DNA of 6,419 nt from Gammaproteobacteria bacterium (GCA_018667205.1 JABIVN010000547.1:1-6419), one strand, 5' to 3'. Positions 1 to 5,935 are shown, counted from the first letter of the stretch. A program made the numbers and translations. The notes: generated by a model from the sequence alone, not told the origin.

Positions 1-179
1 AGTGGAATAAATACCTTGCGAGAATAAGACACCGTGTTCTGATGGCCAGCATCCCGGATGGCTCCTGCAACCGACATCAGGGAACGCGTGTCATCAAAGC
101 CGGCCAGGCTAAGGACTTCCTCGTCATCAAGCCGCCGACTCGATGATTCGACCAGTAGTTTTTCGTTTCCTTGCGTCAT
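1..179 (-). CDS. fbiC: FO synthase, N-terminal fragment (FbiC or CofG), cut by window edge
   Basis: Only the first 59 codons are present; the gene continues beyond position 1. Reverse-strand translation from the ATG at 179 begins MTQGNEKLLVES and ends with SYSRKVFIPL at residues 50-59 and just beyond. That stretch is the signature immediately before the radical-SAM CxxxCxxC cluster in FbiC and CofG, the enzymes that build 7,8-didemethyl-8-hydroxy-5-deazariboflavin (FO) from tyrosine and a flavin precursor. The cysteine motif itself lies outside the window. The preceding RDAG segment also resembles the mycobacterial FbiC N-terminus. It is the last visible gene of the F420 cluster, 72 nt after cofC. 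The ribosome site is weak (a GGA about 8 nt before ATG in an A-rich leader). Whether it is the fused FbiC or a stand-alone CofG with a separate cofH cannot be told from this fragment, so the symbol is provisional. Confidence 0.85.
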   Translation of the reverse strand, partial: MTQGNEKLLVESSSRRLDDEEVLSLAGFDDTRSLMSVAGAIRDAGHQNTVSYSRKVFIP

Positions 180-194
180 TTTCAATCCGTTTTT

Positions 195-258
195 TTCAAA
201 CTGATCGGTTCAACCTGATCGGTTCAAACTGATCGGTTCAAACTAATTCGTTCAAACT
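195..258. repeat. 14-bp tandem repeat, about 4.5 copies, in the cofC-fbiC spacer
   Basis: The unit TTCAAACTGATCGG (plus strand) occurs at 195-208, 209-222 (one change), 223-236 and 237-250 (degenerate), with a partial fifth copy at 251-258. The array fills the gap between cofC and fbiC, and the cofC stop codon (252-254) lies in the last partial unit. On the coding strand each unit holds TTTGA or a similar TGA. Because 14 is not a multiple of 3, stops fall in all three frames. The centre of each good copy, AACTGATCGGTT, is a near-palindrome around GATC, and three GATC sites fall 14 bp apart. Slippage in a spacer is the simplest origin; a protein-binding array is possible but unproven. Confidence 0.9.
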
Positions 259-962
259 CTATTGGCGAACTCGTCTTCGAGTCGCTGTCTAATACCAATT
301 TCCTCGAGGAATCGAACGGTGCTATAGACCGCACTACCCCCTTGTCCCCCTAAACTACGCCCAACTTCCACCATCAGTTCGCTAATATCTGATGGCGTAT
401 CTATATCCAAGCCAATGCCGGGTAACTTGGTCACCTGAGGGTCTATCCCACGATCCCTCGCCAGAGCCAAGTGCTTCCTAAAGCTGTCGATACCAAAGCC
501 GAACGACATGCAGTCTGGCGGGCTGCAGGCAACGCAATTCGACCCACCAAGGTCCGACGCAGGAACAATCATAAATTCGGAATTATCCGACAAGCCAAAC
601 CCTTCCAATACAACTTCCAATTCTTCCGGCGTTACCAAAGGAACATCACCCGGCAGAAATATCATACACCCTACACCTTCGGCGGCGAGTTGTTTACCTG
701 TCTCTGTAACGGCTTCGATCAATCCTGAAGGCTCTGGCTCCGGGCGAATTTCCGCGCCAAAACCCCTTGCCAACTCCGCGACCGCCTGATCATTAGTAAC
801 CACCACGATGCTGTCTATGTGGGTACAGGCCTCAACCGCTGTCAGTACATCCTCGACCATCGCCTGGAACAATCGCTTTCGTTCTTCCGAATTCAACAAG
901 CCGGACAAACGCTGTTTCGCATCTTGCAGTTGTTTTATAGGGATAACGGCGCTTGTCGTCAT
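252..962 (-). CDS. cofC: CofC-type nucleotidyltransferase (2-phospholactate/PEP/3-phosphoglycerate guanylyltransferase)
   Basis: A 236-residue cytosolic protein of the CofC family. These enzymes activate a three-carbon phospho-acid with GTP to give the unstable diphospho-guanosine substrate of CofD. Visible family features are the N-terminal VIPIKQLQDAKQRLSGLL (residues 6-23, with the Lys and Ala-Lys-x-Arg-Leu nucleotide-binding pattern), VVVTND (53-58), LPGDVPL (103-109, where many relatives have PADLP), GGSN (139-142, usually GTN), FGFGIDSFRKH (154-164) and LDIDTP (185-190). After residue 200 comes a tail of about 35 residues with a GGQGG linker, longer than I expect for the family. The ATG at 962 has GGAAG (970-974) 7 nt upstream, inside the end of cofD; the gap to the cofD stop is 2 nt, so translation is probably coupled. 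The natural substrate cannot be read from sequence. The GTN-to-GSN change and the GLIEAV segment (80-85, versus GLN-A-V) are notable. Confidence 0.93.
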   Translation of the reverse strand: MTTSAVIPIKQLQDAKQRLSGLLNSEERKRLFQAMVEDVLTAVEACTHIDSIVVVTNDQAVAELARGFGAEIRPEPEPSGLIEAVTETGKQLAAEGVGCMIFLPGDVPLVTPEELEVVLEGFGLSDNSEFMIVPASDLGGSNCVACSPPDCMSFGFGIDSFRKHLALARDRGIDPQVTKLPGIGLDIDTPSDISELMVEVGRSLGGQGGSAVYSTVRFLEEIGIRQRLEDEFANRV

Positions 963-964
963 GA

Positions 965-1939
965 TTACGCTTCCAAGTTTGCCGCGAATGCCAGAGTCTG
1001 TTTTGCTAGTTCAGTTTTATCGTGCAACGTTAACATGACTGACTTTGTCACGATAGTTTCTAGCCCAAGCGCATTAACCTCTTTTTCAAGCGCCGCATCG
1101 GCGATATCGAGCACAAATCCTTGCACCAGGTTTCCGTATCGCTCGACATAATGCTGGGCCACACCTAGCGCAGTCTGAGGCATACCCAACTCGCTCATCA
1201 TCTTCGCCGCAGGACCCTTAATCGCTTCACCACCTACGATGTTAGAAATCACAACCACAGGTACCTTGGTTGCTCGCAACTGATCCACTACGCCAGGTAT
1301 CTCAAGAATCGGCGCCACAGAAACAAACGGGTTCGAGGGACAGATGATGACGGCCGAAAGAGGCCCTGCCAATGCCGCAGAAAACCCCGCGCTAGGACGC
1401 GCTTTATCAATACCCGTAAACTCAAACCCGGTCACCTCGGGTTGGCACCTGTCACGCACAAAATAGTGCTGAAATGATAGCGTGCCTTGCTCCCTGCAAT
1501 GCACTTGGGTTCGAACCTGCTCATCGGTCATGGGTACAATACGATGCGCAATGTTCATCTTCGCACTCAGCCGTTCTATGACTTCGGAAAGAGAAGCGCC
1601 TGCATCAAGCAGTTGCGTTCTCAAGATGTGAGTTGCCATATCTCGATCACCCAGGCTAAACCATCCCTCACCGCCAAGCCGTTTTAACGCCGCCAGAAAA
1701 TTCCAGCTCTCTTCCGCTTGGCCCCAGCCGAGTTCCTTGTTGTTCCAATCAGCCAGTGTATACAGCACTGTGTCTATGTCTGGGCAGATATTCAGGCCGA
1801 GATGCTCAAAGTCATCTCCCGTATTCGCAACGACCGTCAGCTGATCAGGCTCAAGCACCGCCGACAAACCAAGAACAAGTTTGGCGCCACCAACGCCGCC
1901 CGACAGCGCCAGATAATGATTAGATTGAGGGGTCTTCAT
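965..1939 (-). CDS. cofD: 2-phospho-L-lactate transferase family (CofD/FbiA)
   Basis: A 324-residue protein that transfers the phospho-acid moiety from the CofC product onto FO, giving F420-0 or its dehydro or 3PG analogue. Length and motifs fit the family throughout: the glycine-rich SGGVGGAK (13-20), NTGDDFEHLGL (39-49), CPDIDTVLYTLAD (52-64), WFSLGDRDMATH (93-104), PSAGFSAAL (182-190) and CPSNPFVSVAPIL (200-212), with GGEAIKGPA at 236-244. NTGDD and the LGDRD segment belong to the metal/FO-binding pocket known from CofD structures. The ATG at 1939 lies 9 nt after the cofE stop; a weak purine-rich AGGG overlaps that stop. The gene ends with TAA two bases before cofC. No frameshift or missing motif is seen. 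FbiA is the actinobacterial name for the same activity, and the sequence does not decide which phospho-acid is transferred. Confidence 0.96.
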   Translation of the reverse strand: MKTPQSNHYLALSGGVGGAKLVLGLSAVLEPDQLTVVANTGDDFEHLGLNICPDIDTVLYTLADWNNKELGWGQAEESWNFLAALKRLGGEGWFSLGDRDMATHILRTQLLDAGASLSEVIERLSAKMNIAHRIVPMTDEQVRTQVHCREQGTLSFQHYFVRDRCQPEVTGFEFTGIDKARPSAGFSAALAGPLSAVIICPSNPFVSVAPILEIPGVVDQLRATKVPVVVISNIVGGEAIKGPAAKMMSELGMPQTALGVAQHYVERYGNLVQGFVLDIADAALEKEVNALGLETIVTKSVMLTLHDKTELAKQTLAFAANLEA

Positions 1940-1948
1940 GAGGCTACC

Positions 1949-2728
1949 CTAACGGAACATGTCCATTTCTTTTGGCCGGATTAGGGGTTGCACACCTTTT
2001 TGGTGAGCCTCTTGTGGCTCTCTGGGTTGGTAACCCCGCACCACAACCACGGGCGTCTTTTCGGTAGTCTGGCCCATCACTAACGAAGCTCCAGCGGCCA
2101 TTTCATCCGCGGCGGCCACCTGAGTGACCCGTAATTCACGGCCGAAGATGTCGTGGCCACCTACGTAATCCTCTAGCGCGGTAAACCCTGCTACGCCTAT
2201 GGACAGACCCAGTGTACCCATTCGCCAAGCGCGGCCCAGAGAGTCATTAATAATGATGCCTACTTCCAGGTTATGACGCTCACGGATCGTCGCACGAAGC
2301 CGCTGCGCACTCGCGTCCGAATCAAGCGGTAACAGCAAACACAGATCGTCAGGGTCGCCATCTCCCAAGCGGATATTCGACTGGTCAATCCCTGCATTAG
2401 CCTGCACAAATCCACTTCTCTGCTCAACGATGAGTACACCAGGGCGCTGCCTGACTACCTCGTTGGATTCATCAAGTATCGCCTGAACTTTTCGTGGGTC
2501 TTTGTCCACTTCCTTGCCCAGACGAATCGCCTCTTCAGATGGCGTGACTGTTCGCAGATCAAGATACCGATCTTCTGCCTTGGAAATGATTTTTTGGGCA
2601 ATGACGATGACATCATCCGCAAGGAGTTGATCACCCGTCGCGGCCAACGCATCATCAATTAGCGCCACAAGATCATCCCCTGGCTCTACCATGGGAATAC
2701 CTTCCACACCGATAAAAGTGAGTTTCAT
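1949..2728 (-). CDS. cofE: Coenzyme F420-0:L-glutamate ligase (CofE)
   Basis: A 259-residue stand-alone ligase that adds gamma-linked glutamates to F420-0 using GTP and divalent metal. The family features run in order: an N-terminal beta segment ending in GDDL (17-20), IAQKIISKAE (43-52), SGFVQANAGIDQSN (105-118), LLPLDSDASA (132-141), IINDSLGRAWRMGTLGLSIG (159-178), LEDYVGGHDIFGREL (185-199) and AADEMAAGASLVMG (206-219). The usual T-D-T-x-G-R-P-W-R stretch here reads N-D-S-L-G-R-A-W-R. The protein ends soon after the PVVVVRG strand (226-232), so it lacks the C-terminal nitroreductase-like domain that FbiB uses to reduce dehydro-F420-0. The ATG at 2728 overlaps the npdG stop by one base (TAATG) with no good Shine-Dalgarno, which suggests termination-reinitiation coupling. 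Confidence 0.96.
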   Translation of the reverse strand: MKLTFIGVEGIPMVEPGDDLVALIDDALAATGDQLLADDVIVIAQKIISKAEDRYLDLRTVTPSEEAIRLGKEVDKDPRKVQAILDESNEVVRQRPGVLIVEQRSGFVQANAGIDQSNIRLGDGDPDDLCLLLPLDSDASAQRLRATIRERHNLEVGIIINDSLGRAWRMGTLGLSIGVAGFTALEDYVGGHDIFGRELRVTQVAAADEMAAGASLVMGQTTEKTPVVVVRGYQPREPQEAHQKGVQPLIRPKEMDMFR

Positions 2729-3396
2729 TATTTAGTCGGTTCACCCGTAATCACAATGCCGCTACCTTTAACACCGTGATGACGATTAATGGTAATCAGG
2801 ATAGACGTCAGCGCTTCAGCTGCGACAGCGTTGGCCAGAGGCCCCGCGTGCCAGCCCTTCAGACCAACTGCTTCAACCAGTTTAATGACCGTTTCTCTGG
2901 CCACTTTTTTATTACCCGACACAAGGACATCACAGGCGATCGCGTGATCTTCCTGTAAATGCATCGCGCCCACATTCTGAAATGCCGAGACGACGAAAAC
3001 ATCTTCACCCAAAAAGTTTTGCGCCTGCACAGCAGCACAGCCAGCCTCTGGCAGTTGCACGGTACCCACTTTCGGTGGCACTAATGGGACCGTGACGTCG
3101 ATCAAAATTTTCCCTCCAAGACCAGGCTTTACCGTCTCCAGTGTACTTAACTGGTGCTCAAATGGCACTGTGAGTACCACCAGGTCCGCTGCTGTGGCAG
3201 CCTCTAGGTTCTCATGACCGGTGACGTTCAGGTCGGGGAATTCATCAAGCAGATCCTTCGCTGCCGCCTCACCCTTCTCAAGGGTGCGGGATCCAATCAT
3301 TATTTTGTATCCAGCTCTTGACCATTGGCGCGCAAGCCCACCACCTAAGTCTCCTGTTCCACCTAGGATTGCTATAGATTCCACTGACTCTGACAT
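2728..3396 (-). CDS. npdG: NADPH-dependent F420 reductase (Fno/NpdG family)
   Basis: A 222-residue cytosolic oxidoreductase moving hydride between NADP(H) and F420. In bacteria its expected role is to regenerate F420H2 from NADPH. The N-terminal Rossmann motif IAILGGTGDLGGGLA is at residues 8-22, followed by IGSRT (34-38), where Ser-Arg-Thr after the second strand fits recognition of the NADP 2'-phosphate. Later motifs are VLTVPFEHQ (74-82), ILIDVTVPL (97-105), VVSAFQNVGA (135-144, the F420-side loop), DVLVSG (156-161) and GPLANA (185-190). I chose the ATG at 3396, preceded by GAGA at 3403-3406 with a 6-nt gap. An in-frame TTG at 3408 would add four residues but overlaps that ribosome site and has none of its own. 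It is the first gene of the F420 operon, and its TAA overlaps the cofE ATG. Confidence 0.93.
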   Translation of the reverse strand: MSESVESIAILGGTGDLGGGLARQWSRAGYKIMIGSRTLEKGEAAAKDLLDEFPDLNVTGHENLEAATAADLVVLTVPFEHQLSTLETVKPGLGGKILIDVTVPLVPPKVGTVQLPEAGCAAVQAQNFLGEDVFVVSAFQNVGAMHLQEDHAIACDVLVSGNKKVARETVIKLVEAVGLKGWHAGPLANAVAAEALTSILITINRHHGVKGSGIVITGEPTK

Positions 3397-3422
3397 AAAG
3401 ATTCTCAAAAATTCAAAAGGGT

Positions 3423-3441
3423 GTGATTATTCCTTAATCAC
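3423..3441. promoter_or_regulatory. Perfect 7-5-7 inverted repeat overlapping the npdG -10 element; candidate operator
   Basis: GTGATTA (3423-3429) and TAATCAC (3435-3441) are perfect inverted arms around TTCCT. The dyad covers the proposed -10 hexamer and part of the spacer, a usual place for a repressor to bind. The arms are AT-rich with no U-tract after them, so a terminator is unlikely. No regulator gene is visible in the window, and the binding protein is unknown. Confidence 0.4.
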
Positions 3442-3454
3442 TAAAGGCAAACAA
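3426..3454 (-). promoter_or_regulatory. Candidate sigma70-type promoter of the F420 operon
   Basis: On the minus strand TTGTTT (3449-3454, three of six matches to TTGACA) is separated by exactly 17 bp from AATAAT (3426-3431, five of six matches to TATAAT). Transcription would start near 3418-3420, leaving a leader of about 22 nt with GAGA before the npdG ATG. The position directly before the first operon gene supports it. The -35 element is weak, and no transcript data are available. Confidence 0.45.
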
Positions 3455-3538
3455 TGGCGCGGCATCCTGCAAGGGTAACGCAAAATGCAGAGAAATCAGC
3501 CGGCCTTATAAGATATACGGCTAGCCTGTTCCTCCAGA

Positions 3539-3568
3539 TCATCGCGAGCAGCGCTCAGGGCTGTTGAT
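3539..3568. repeat. 30-bp direct repeat, copy 1 (intergenic)
   Basis: This copy matches 3622-3651 at 29 of 30 positions; the difference is T3565 versus C3648. It contains GAGC-AGC-GCTC, a short dyad able to form a hairpin. The two copies start 83 bp apart. It lies in the gap downstream of trmY. Confidence 0.9.
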
Positions 3569-3621
3569 GGCAGTCTAATCAGCCAGAGATTACTGACCTT
3601 AGGACTTTAGCGCCAAATCGT

Positions 3622-3651
3622 TCATCGCGAGCAGCGCTCAGGGCTGTCGAT
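3622..3651. repeat. 30-bp direct repeat, copy 2, overlapping the trmY stop codon
   Basis: This is the second copy of the 30-bp repeat. It spans the last codons and the TGA of trmY (3638-3640), so the repeat encodes the protein's final Arg-Gln-Pro and stop. The GAGC/GCTC dyad is identical in both copies. It may be a small dispersed palindromic element or a local duplication of the gene end; two copies are too few to decide. Confidence 0.9.
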
Positions 3652-4234
3652 CCAGTTCATTATGAATAATCGTTACGCACTGTGCCGCATGCAGCATGAG
3701 AGGACCCAGTGATAGTTTGCGGACACCCTGTCTTGCCATGGATTTGTAGGTATTCTTCGGCATTGGCGTGTGGTCAGTCATTACAAACACGACATCTTCA
3801 GGAAATTGCTCACTCCTGATGTCTTGGCCCGCGGTATCCAGAACATAAACCACCTGCTGCTCCGCACGAGACTTAACCAGTTGTTCAAAGCTCGTGGCGG
3901 TAACTTTGATGCCTCGACCGTCAAAAACGGATTCGTCTTTCTCCAGACTCCCGGCGGCCCTCAGCGCATCGCTGATCACCAGCAGAAGGGCCCTTTCGTG
4001 CAAGTCCGGCAGCGAACCAAGGATAGACCCGTCAATTTCCACGACTCTCGAATAAAACTGACTTTTCTCGAGCACTAGCGTCACTTTTGTATCTTCCCTA
4101 TGACCCTGACTAACAAAAATAGCGTGTCGAACAATATCGGCCAGGTACTCAACACCGACGCCCGTGCCGATCGCCTCAAGAAAACGATCAGCAGCTACCG
4201 GGGCAGCGCGCGCTCGAACGATGAATTCGATCAA
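3638..4234 (-). CDS. trmY: TrmY family tRNA (pseudouridine-54 N1)-methyltransferase-like protein
   Basis: A 198-residue SPOUT-class protein. Archaeal TrmY uses S-adenosylmethionine to methylate N1 of pseudouridine-54 in the tRNA T-loop. The N-terminus MIEFIVRARA (1-10), the HAIFVSQGHREDTKVTLVLE segment (37-56), VVFVMTDHTPMP (148-159) and the C-terminal knot KLSLGPLMLHAAQCVTIIHN (173-192) followed by ELD match the family; LGP, LHA-Q-C and HN-LD are its best-conserved features. The start is TTG (4234-4232), accepted because family proteins begin at this point and GAGG (4245-4248) lies 10 nt upstream. The start overlaps the stop of the upstream hydrolase (TTGA), so the two are probably co-translated. 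Whether the bacterial enzyme acts on tRNA position 54, which most bacteria fill with ribothymidine, is not established by sequence. Family assignment is firm; substrate is inferred. Confidence 0.9.
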   Translation of the reverse strand: MIEFIVRARAAPVAADRFLEAIGTGVGVEYLADIVRHAIFVSQGHREDTKVTLVLEKSQFYSRVVEIDGSILGSLPDLHERALLLVISDALRAAGSLEKDESVFDGRGIKVTATSFEQLVKSRAEQQVVYVLDTAGQDIRSEQFPEDVVFVMTDHTPMPKNTYKSMARQGVRKLSLGPLMLHAAQCVTIIHNELDRQP

Positions 4235-5394
4235 CGATCTAGATCCTCGTAGGCTTTTTGCCTAATTAAGAATGACCGAGTGTCTCCAAGCAGGCCCGGG
4301 AACATTTTGTTCATCACAAAAGACATTGCGACCCGCGCATCCTGATCCACCAGCACGCTGGATCCGCCCCAGCCACCCCAAAAACAGGCATTTTCATTTG
4401 GGGAGATCGGAATAGGCCCTCGGTTAAGGCCATAACCCAGCCCGAAGGTGATCGGCACATTCAGGCACAGATCGTGACCGTCTATTCTTGGCTGCATGAC
4501 AGATCTCGCTGTCTTTTCCGACATTAGATCAACGCCAAAGGCCGACCCACCGCAGGCGAGTGGCGTCTGTAAGCGAACCAGGGAGCGCGCATTACCATGG
4601 CCGTTTGCCGCCGGTATTTCCGCTTTTTTCCACCCCGAGGTCCAAGAGTCTTCCGCTACCGGTGCAGGATTAGAGAACGTTCGATAGGCAATTGAATTCG
4701 GGTCATCGTTGACCGCAAGGTTATTTTCATTTGTGCCTGGCGGCACAAAAAGATGCCCGATTCGATCAAATTCAGATTCAGGGACGCCGATGAAAAAATC
4801 CGCCCCCAAGGGACTGGCCAGCTCTTCACGCATAAATTTACCCAACGTTTTACCGGTTATCCGACGTACGACCTCGCCAATCAGGTATCCCTGAGTTAGC
4901 GCGTGATAACCCGTCGCGCTGCCAGGTTCCCACCAGGGCGCCTGAGCTGCCAGCAAGCCAGTCATCTTTTCCAAATCATACATATCCTCGGACGTCACAG
5001 GGACATCCAAACCGGAGAGGCCAGACGCGTGATTCATCAGATGCCACACGAGCACCTTATCTTTGCCGCTCTGGGCGAATTCAGGCCAGTAGGTAGCGAC
5101 AGGCTCATCAAAATCAAGTAGCCCACGGTCGGCGAGCACGAGCGCACAAAGGAAGGAAACTGTCTTGGTCGAGGAATAGACATTGACAATCGTGTCCTCT
5201 TTCCAGGGCCGTTGCTTGTCTTCATCTAAGTGGCCAGCCCAGATATCTACCAGTAACTCACCATTTTTAGACAGGGCAAAACTCGCGCCGATATCGTCAC
5301 CATTTCGAAAATTCTGGGCAAACTGCTCCACAGTACCCGCAAATCGCTCATCGAAATGCCCGCTAACCTCGACACCCCCTATATCTGCACTCAT
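4231..5394 (-). CDS. Serine hydrolase, beta-lactamase/family VIII esterase type
   Basis: A 387-residue protein with the class C beta-lactamase fold pattern seen in family VIII carboxylesterases such as EstB. The nucleophile motif SSTK is at residues 74-77 (S74 and K77), the tyrosine motif YHA at 163-165 within GYHALTQGYL, and WGGWGG at 339-344 sits where beta-lactamases carry KTG. HASGLSG (122-128) is also typical. No signal peptide or membrane segment is visible, so it is probably cytosolic, which favours an esterase or amidase over an antibiotic-resistance role. The natural substrate is unknown. The start ATG at 5394 is well supported by GAGGAG (5402-5407) 7 nt upstream. It is the first gene of a unit with trmY, with which it shares a 3-base overlap. 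I found no convincing -35/-10 pair in the 130 bp upstream. Confidence 0.92.
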   Translation of the reverse strand: MSADIGGVEVSGHFDERFAGTVEQFAQNFRNGDDIGASFALSKNGELLVDIWAGHLDEDKQRPWKEDTIVNVYSSTKTVSFLCALVLADRGLLDFDEPVATYWPEFAQSGKDKVLVWHLMNHASGLSGLDVPVTSEDMYDLEKMTGLLAAQAPWWEPGSATGYHALTQGYLIGEVVRRITGKTLGKFMREELASPLGADFFIGVPESEFDRIGHLFVPPGTNENNLAVNDDPNSIAYRTFSNPAPVAEDSWTSGWKKAEIPAANGHGNARSLVRLQTPLACGGSAFGVDLMSEKTARSVMQPRIDGHDLCLNVPITFGLGYGLNRGPIPISPNENACFWGGWGGSSVLVDQDARVAMSFVMNKMFPGLLGDTRSFLIRQKAYEDLDR

Positions 5395-5400
5395 ATCGCC

Positions 5401-5407
5401 TCTCCTC
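5401..5407 (-). promoter_or_regulatory. Strong Shine-Dalgarno of the serine hydrolase gene
   Basis: The coding strand reads GAGGAGA followed by GGCGAT and ATG, the best ribosome site in the window. It fixes the hydrolase start and suggests stronger initiation than for the coupled downstream genes. Confidence 0.75.
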
Positions 5408-5521
5408 GGGTCGTTAATTTCTAGTCATAAATTGTCGCGCACTGTCGCCGAGCCTGAATGTATCACAGGTAATGCCGCACCACCTTGGTGCAACGTGGCG
5501 TCGCCAGACCGCGCTGTATAC

Positions 5522-5556
5522 TTTTCCACATTTTCTGTGGATAAGTCTGGTGATAA
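5522..5556. promoter_or_regulatory. DnaA-box cluster, unit 1
   Basis: TTTTCCACA (5522-5530) fits the relaxed DnaA box TTWTNCACA. TGTGGATAA (5536-5544) is the exact reverse complement of the consensus TTATCCACA. TGGTGATAA (5548-5556) is a two-base variant of the same orientation. The first two face each other across 5 bp. Binding by DnaA is inferred from consensus only. Confidence 0.65.
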
Positions 5557-5604
5557 GTCACCCTTGCCCCCATAACCAGCTAGCTGCATCGCTTCTCGCC
5601 CCTT

Positions 5605-5666
5605 GGTTATTTTTTAACCACCTTTAATTAAACCTATATAAAACAATGACTTAAATTACATCAAAT
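5605..5666. other. AT-rich tract in unit 1, possible unwinding-type element
   Basis: This stretch is strongly A+T rich, with TTTAATTAAACC and CCTATATAAAACAATGAC, and follows the DnaA-box cluster by about 50 bp. The counterpart in unit 2 (6023-6071) keeps its first 40 bases almost unchanged. In bacterial origins an AT-rich unwinding element sits beside DnaA boxes, which is why it is noted. TATATAAAA could equally be a promoter -10 region. Function is not demonstrated. Confidence 0.4.
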
Positions 5667-5935
5667 CCGCACCGTAACTTTTAGAACACAATCCGCCTAG
5701 TTTTTGATCTGACCCCACTCAATGTGAATAACTCATTGCATTAATCAGTAAAAACGCCTTAATTTTCAGTGTCCAGGAGGGTTTTTGGTGCAGAAAGTCG
5801 ACACCTGTCCCCTGGAACAGACAAAGCCTGCTTAACACAAAGTGCCATTTCCTAGCTCCGTTTCGTCCAAATCTTCACCTCTTCATTCAATGTTAACCTT
5901 GGAGGCTTGGGGTCTCGATCGACAGCGCTGAATAG

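Larger units (their letters stand above)
3397..3637. other. Intergenic region between trmY and the F420 operon
   Basis: This 241-bp gap contains the npdG ribosome site, a candidate promoter with an overlapping inverted repeat near 3423-3454, and one full copy of a 30-bp repeat at 3539-3568. AGCCG at 3498-3502 can pair with CGGCT at 3518-3522, but no U-run follows on the coding strand, so I do not call a terminator. No small gene is evident on either strand. Confidence 0.6.
5522..5935. repeat. Array unit 1
   Basis: First full unit, 414 bp. Landmarks are the DnaA-box cluster at its left end, CAGCTAGCTG (5578-5587, a perfect 10-bp palindrome lost in the other units), GGTTA/TAACC arms at 5605-5609 and 5615-5619, an AT-rich tract to about 5666, and a CAATG/CATTG dyad at 5720-5724 and 5734-5738. 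Confidence 0.9.

Noticed and set aside
471..1151. Several plus-strand frames of 76-110 codons opposite cofC and cofD.
   Set aside because: They lie wholly antisense to recognised genes with complete family motifs and resemble no protein family.
3397..3408. TTG at 3408 as the npdG start, adding four residues.
   Set aside because: The in-frame ATG at 3396 has GAGA at a proper distance, the TTG overlaps that site and has none of its own, and homologues start shortly before the Rossmann motif.
3498..3522. AGCCG/CGGCT stem as a terminator after trmY.
   Set aside because: The stem is only 5 bp with a 15-nt loop and has no following U-run on the coding strand.
4231..5394. Annotating the hydrolase as an AmpC-type resistance beta-lactamase.
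   Set aside because: It lacks a signal peptide and the KTG motif, having WGG in that place, which fits family VIII esterases better.
5183..5575. A 130-codon plus-strand frame entering the repeat array.
   Set aside because: It is mostly antisense to the well-supported serine hydrolase, has a low-complexity serine/proline-rich translation with no family resemblance, and shows no ribosome site.
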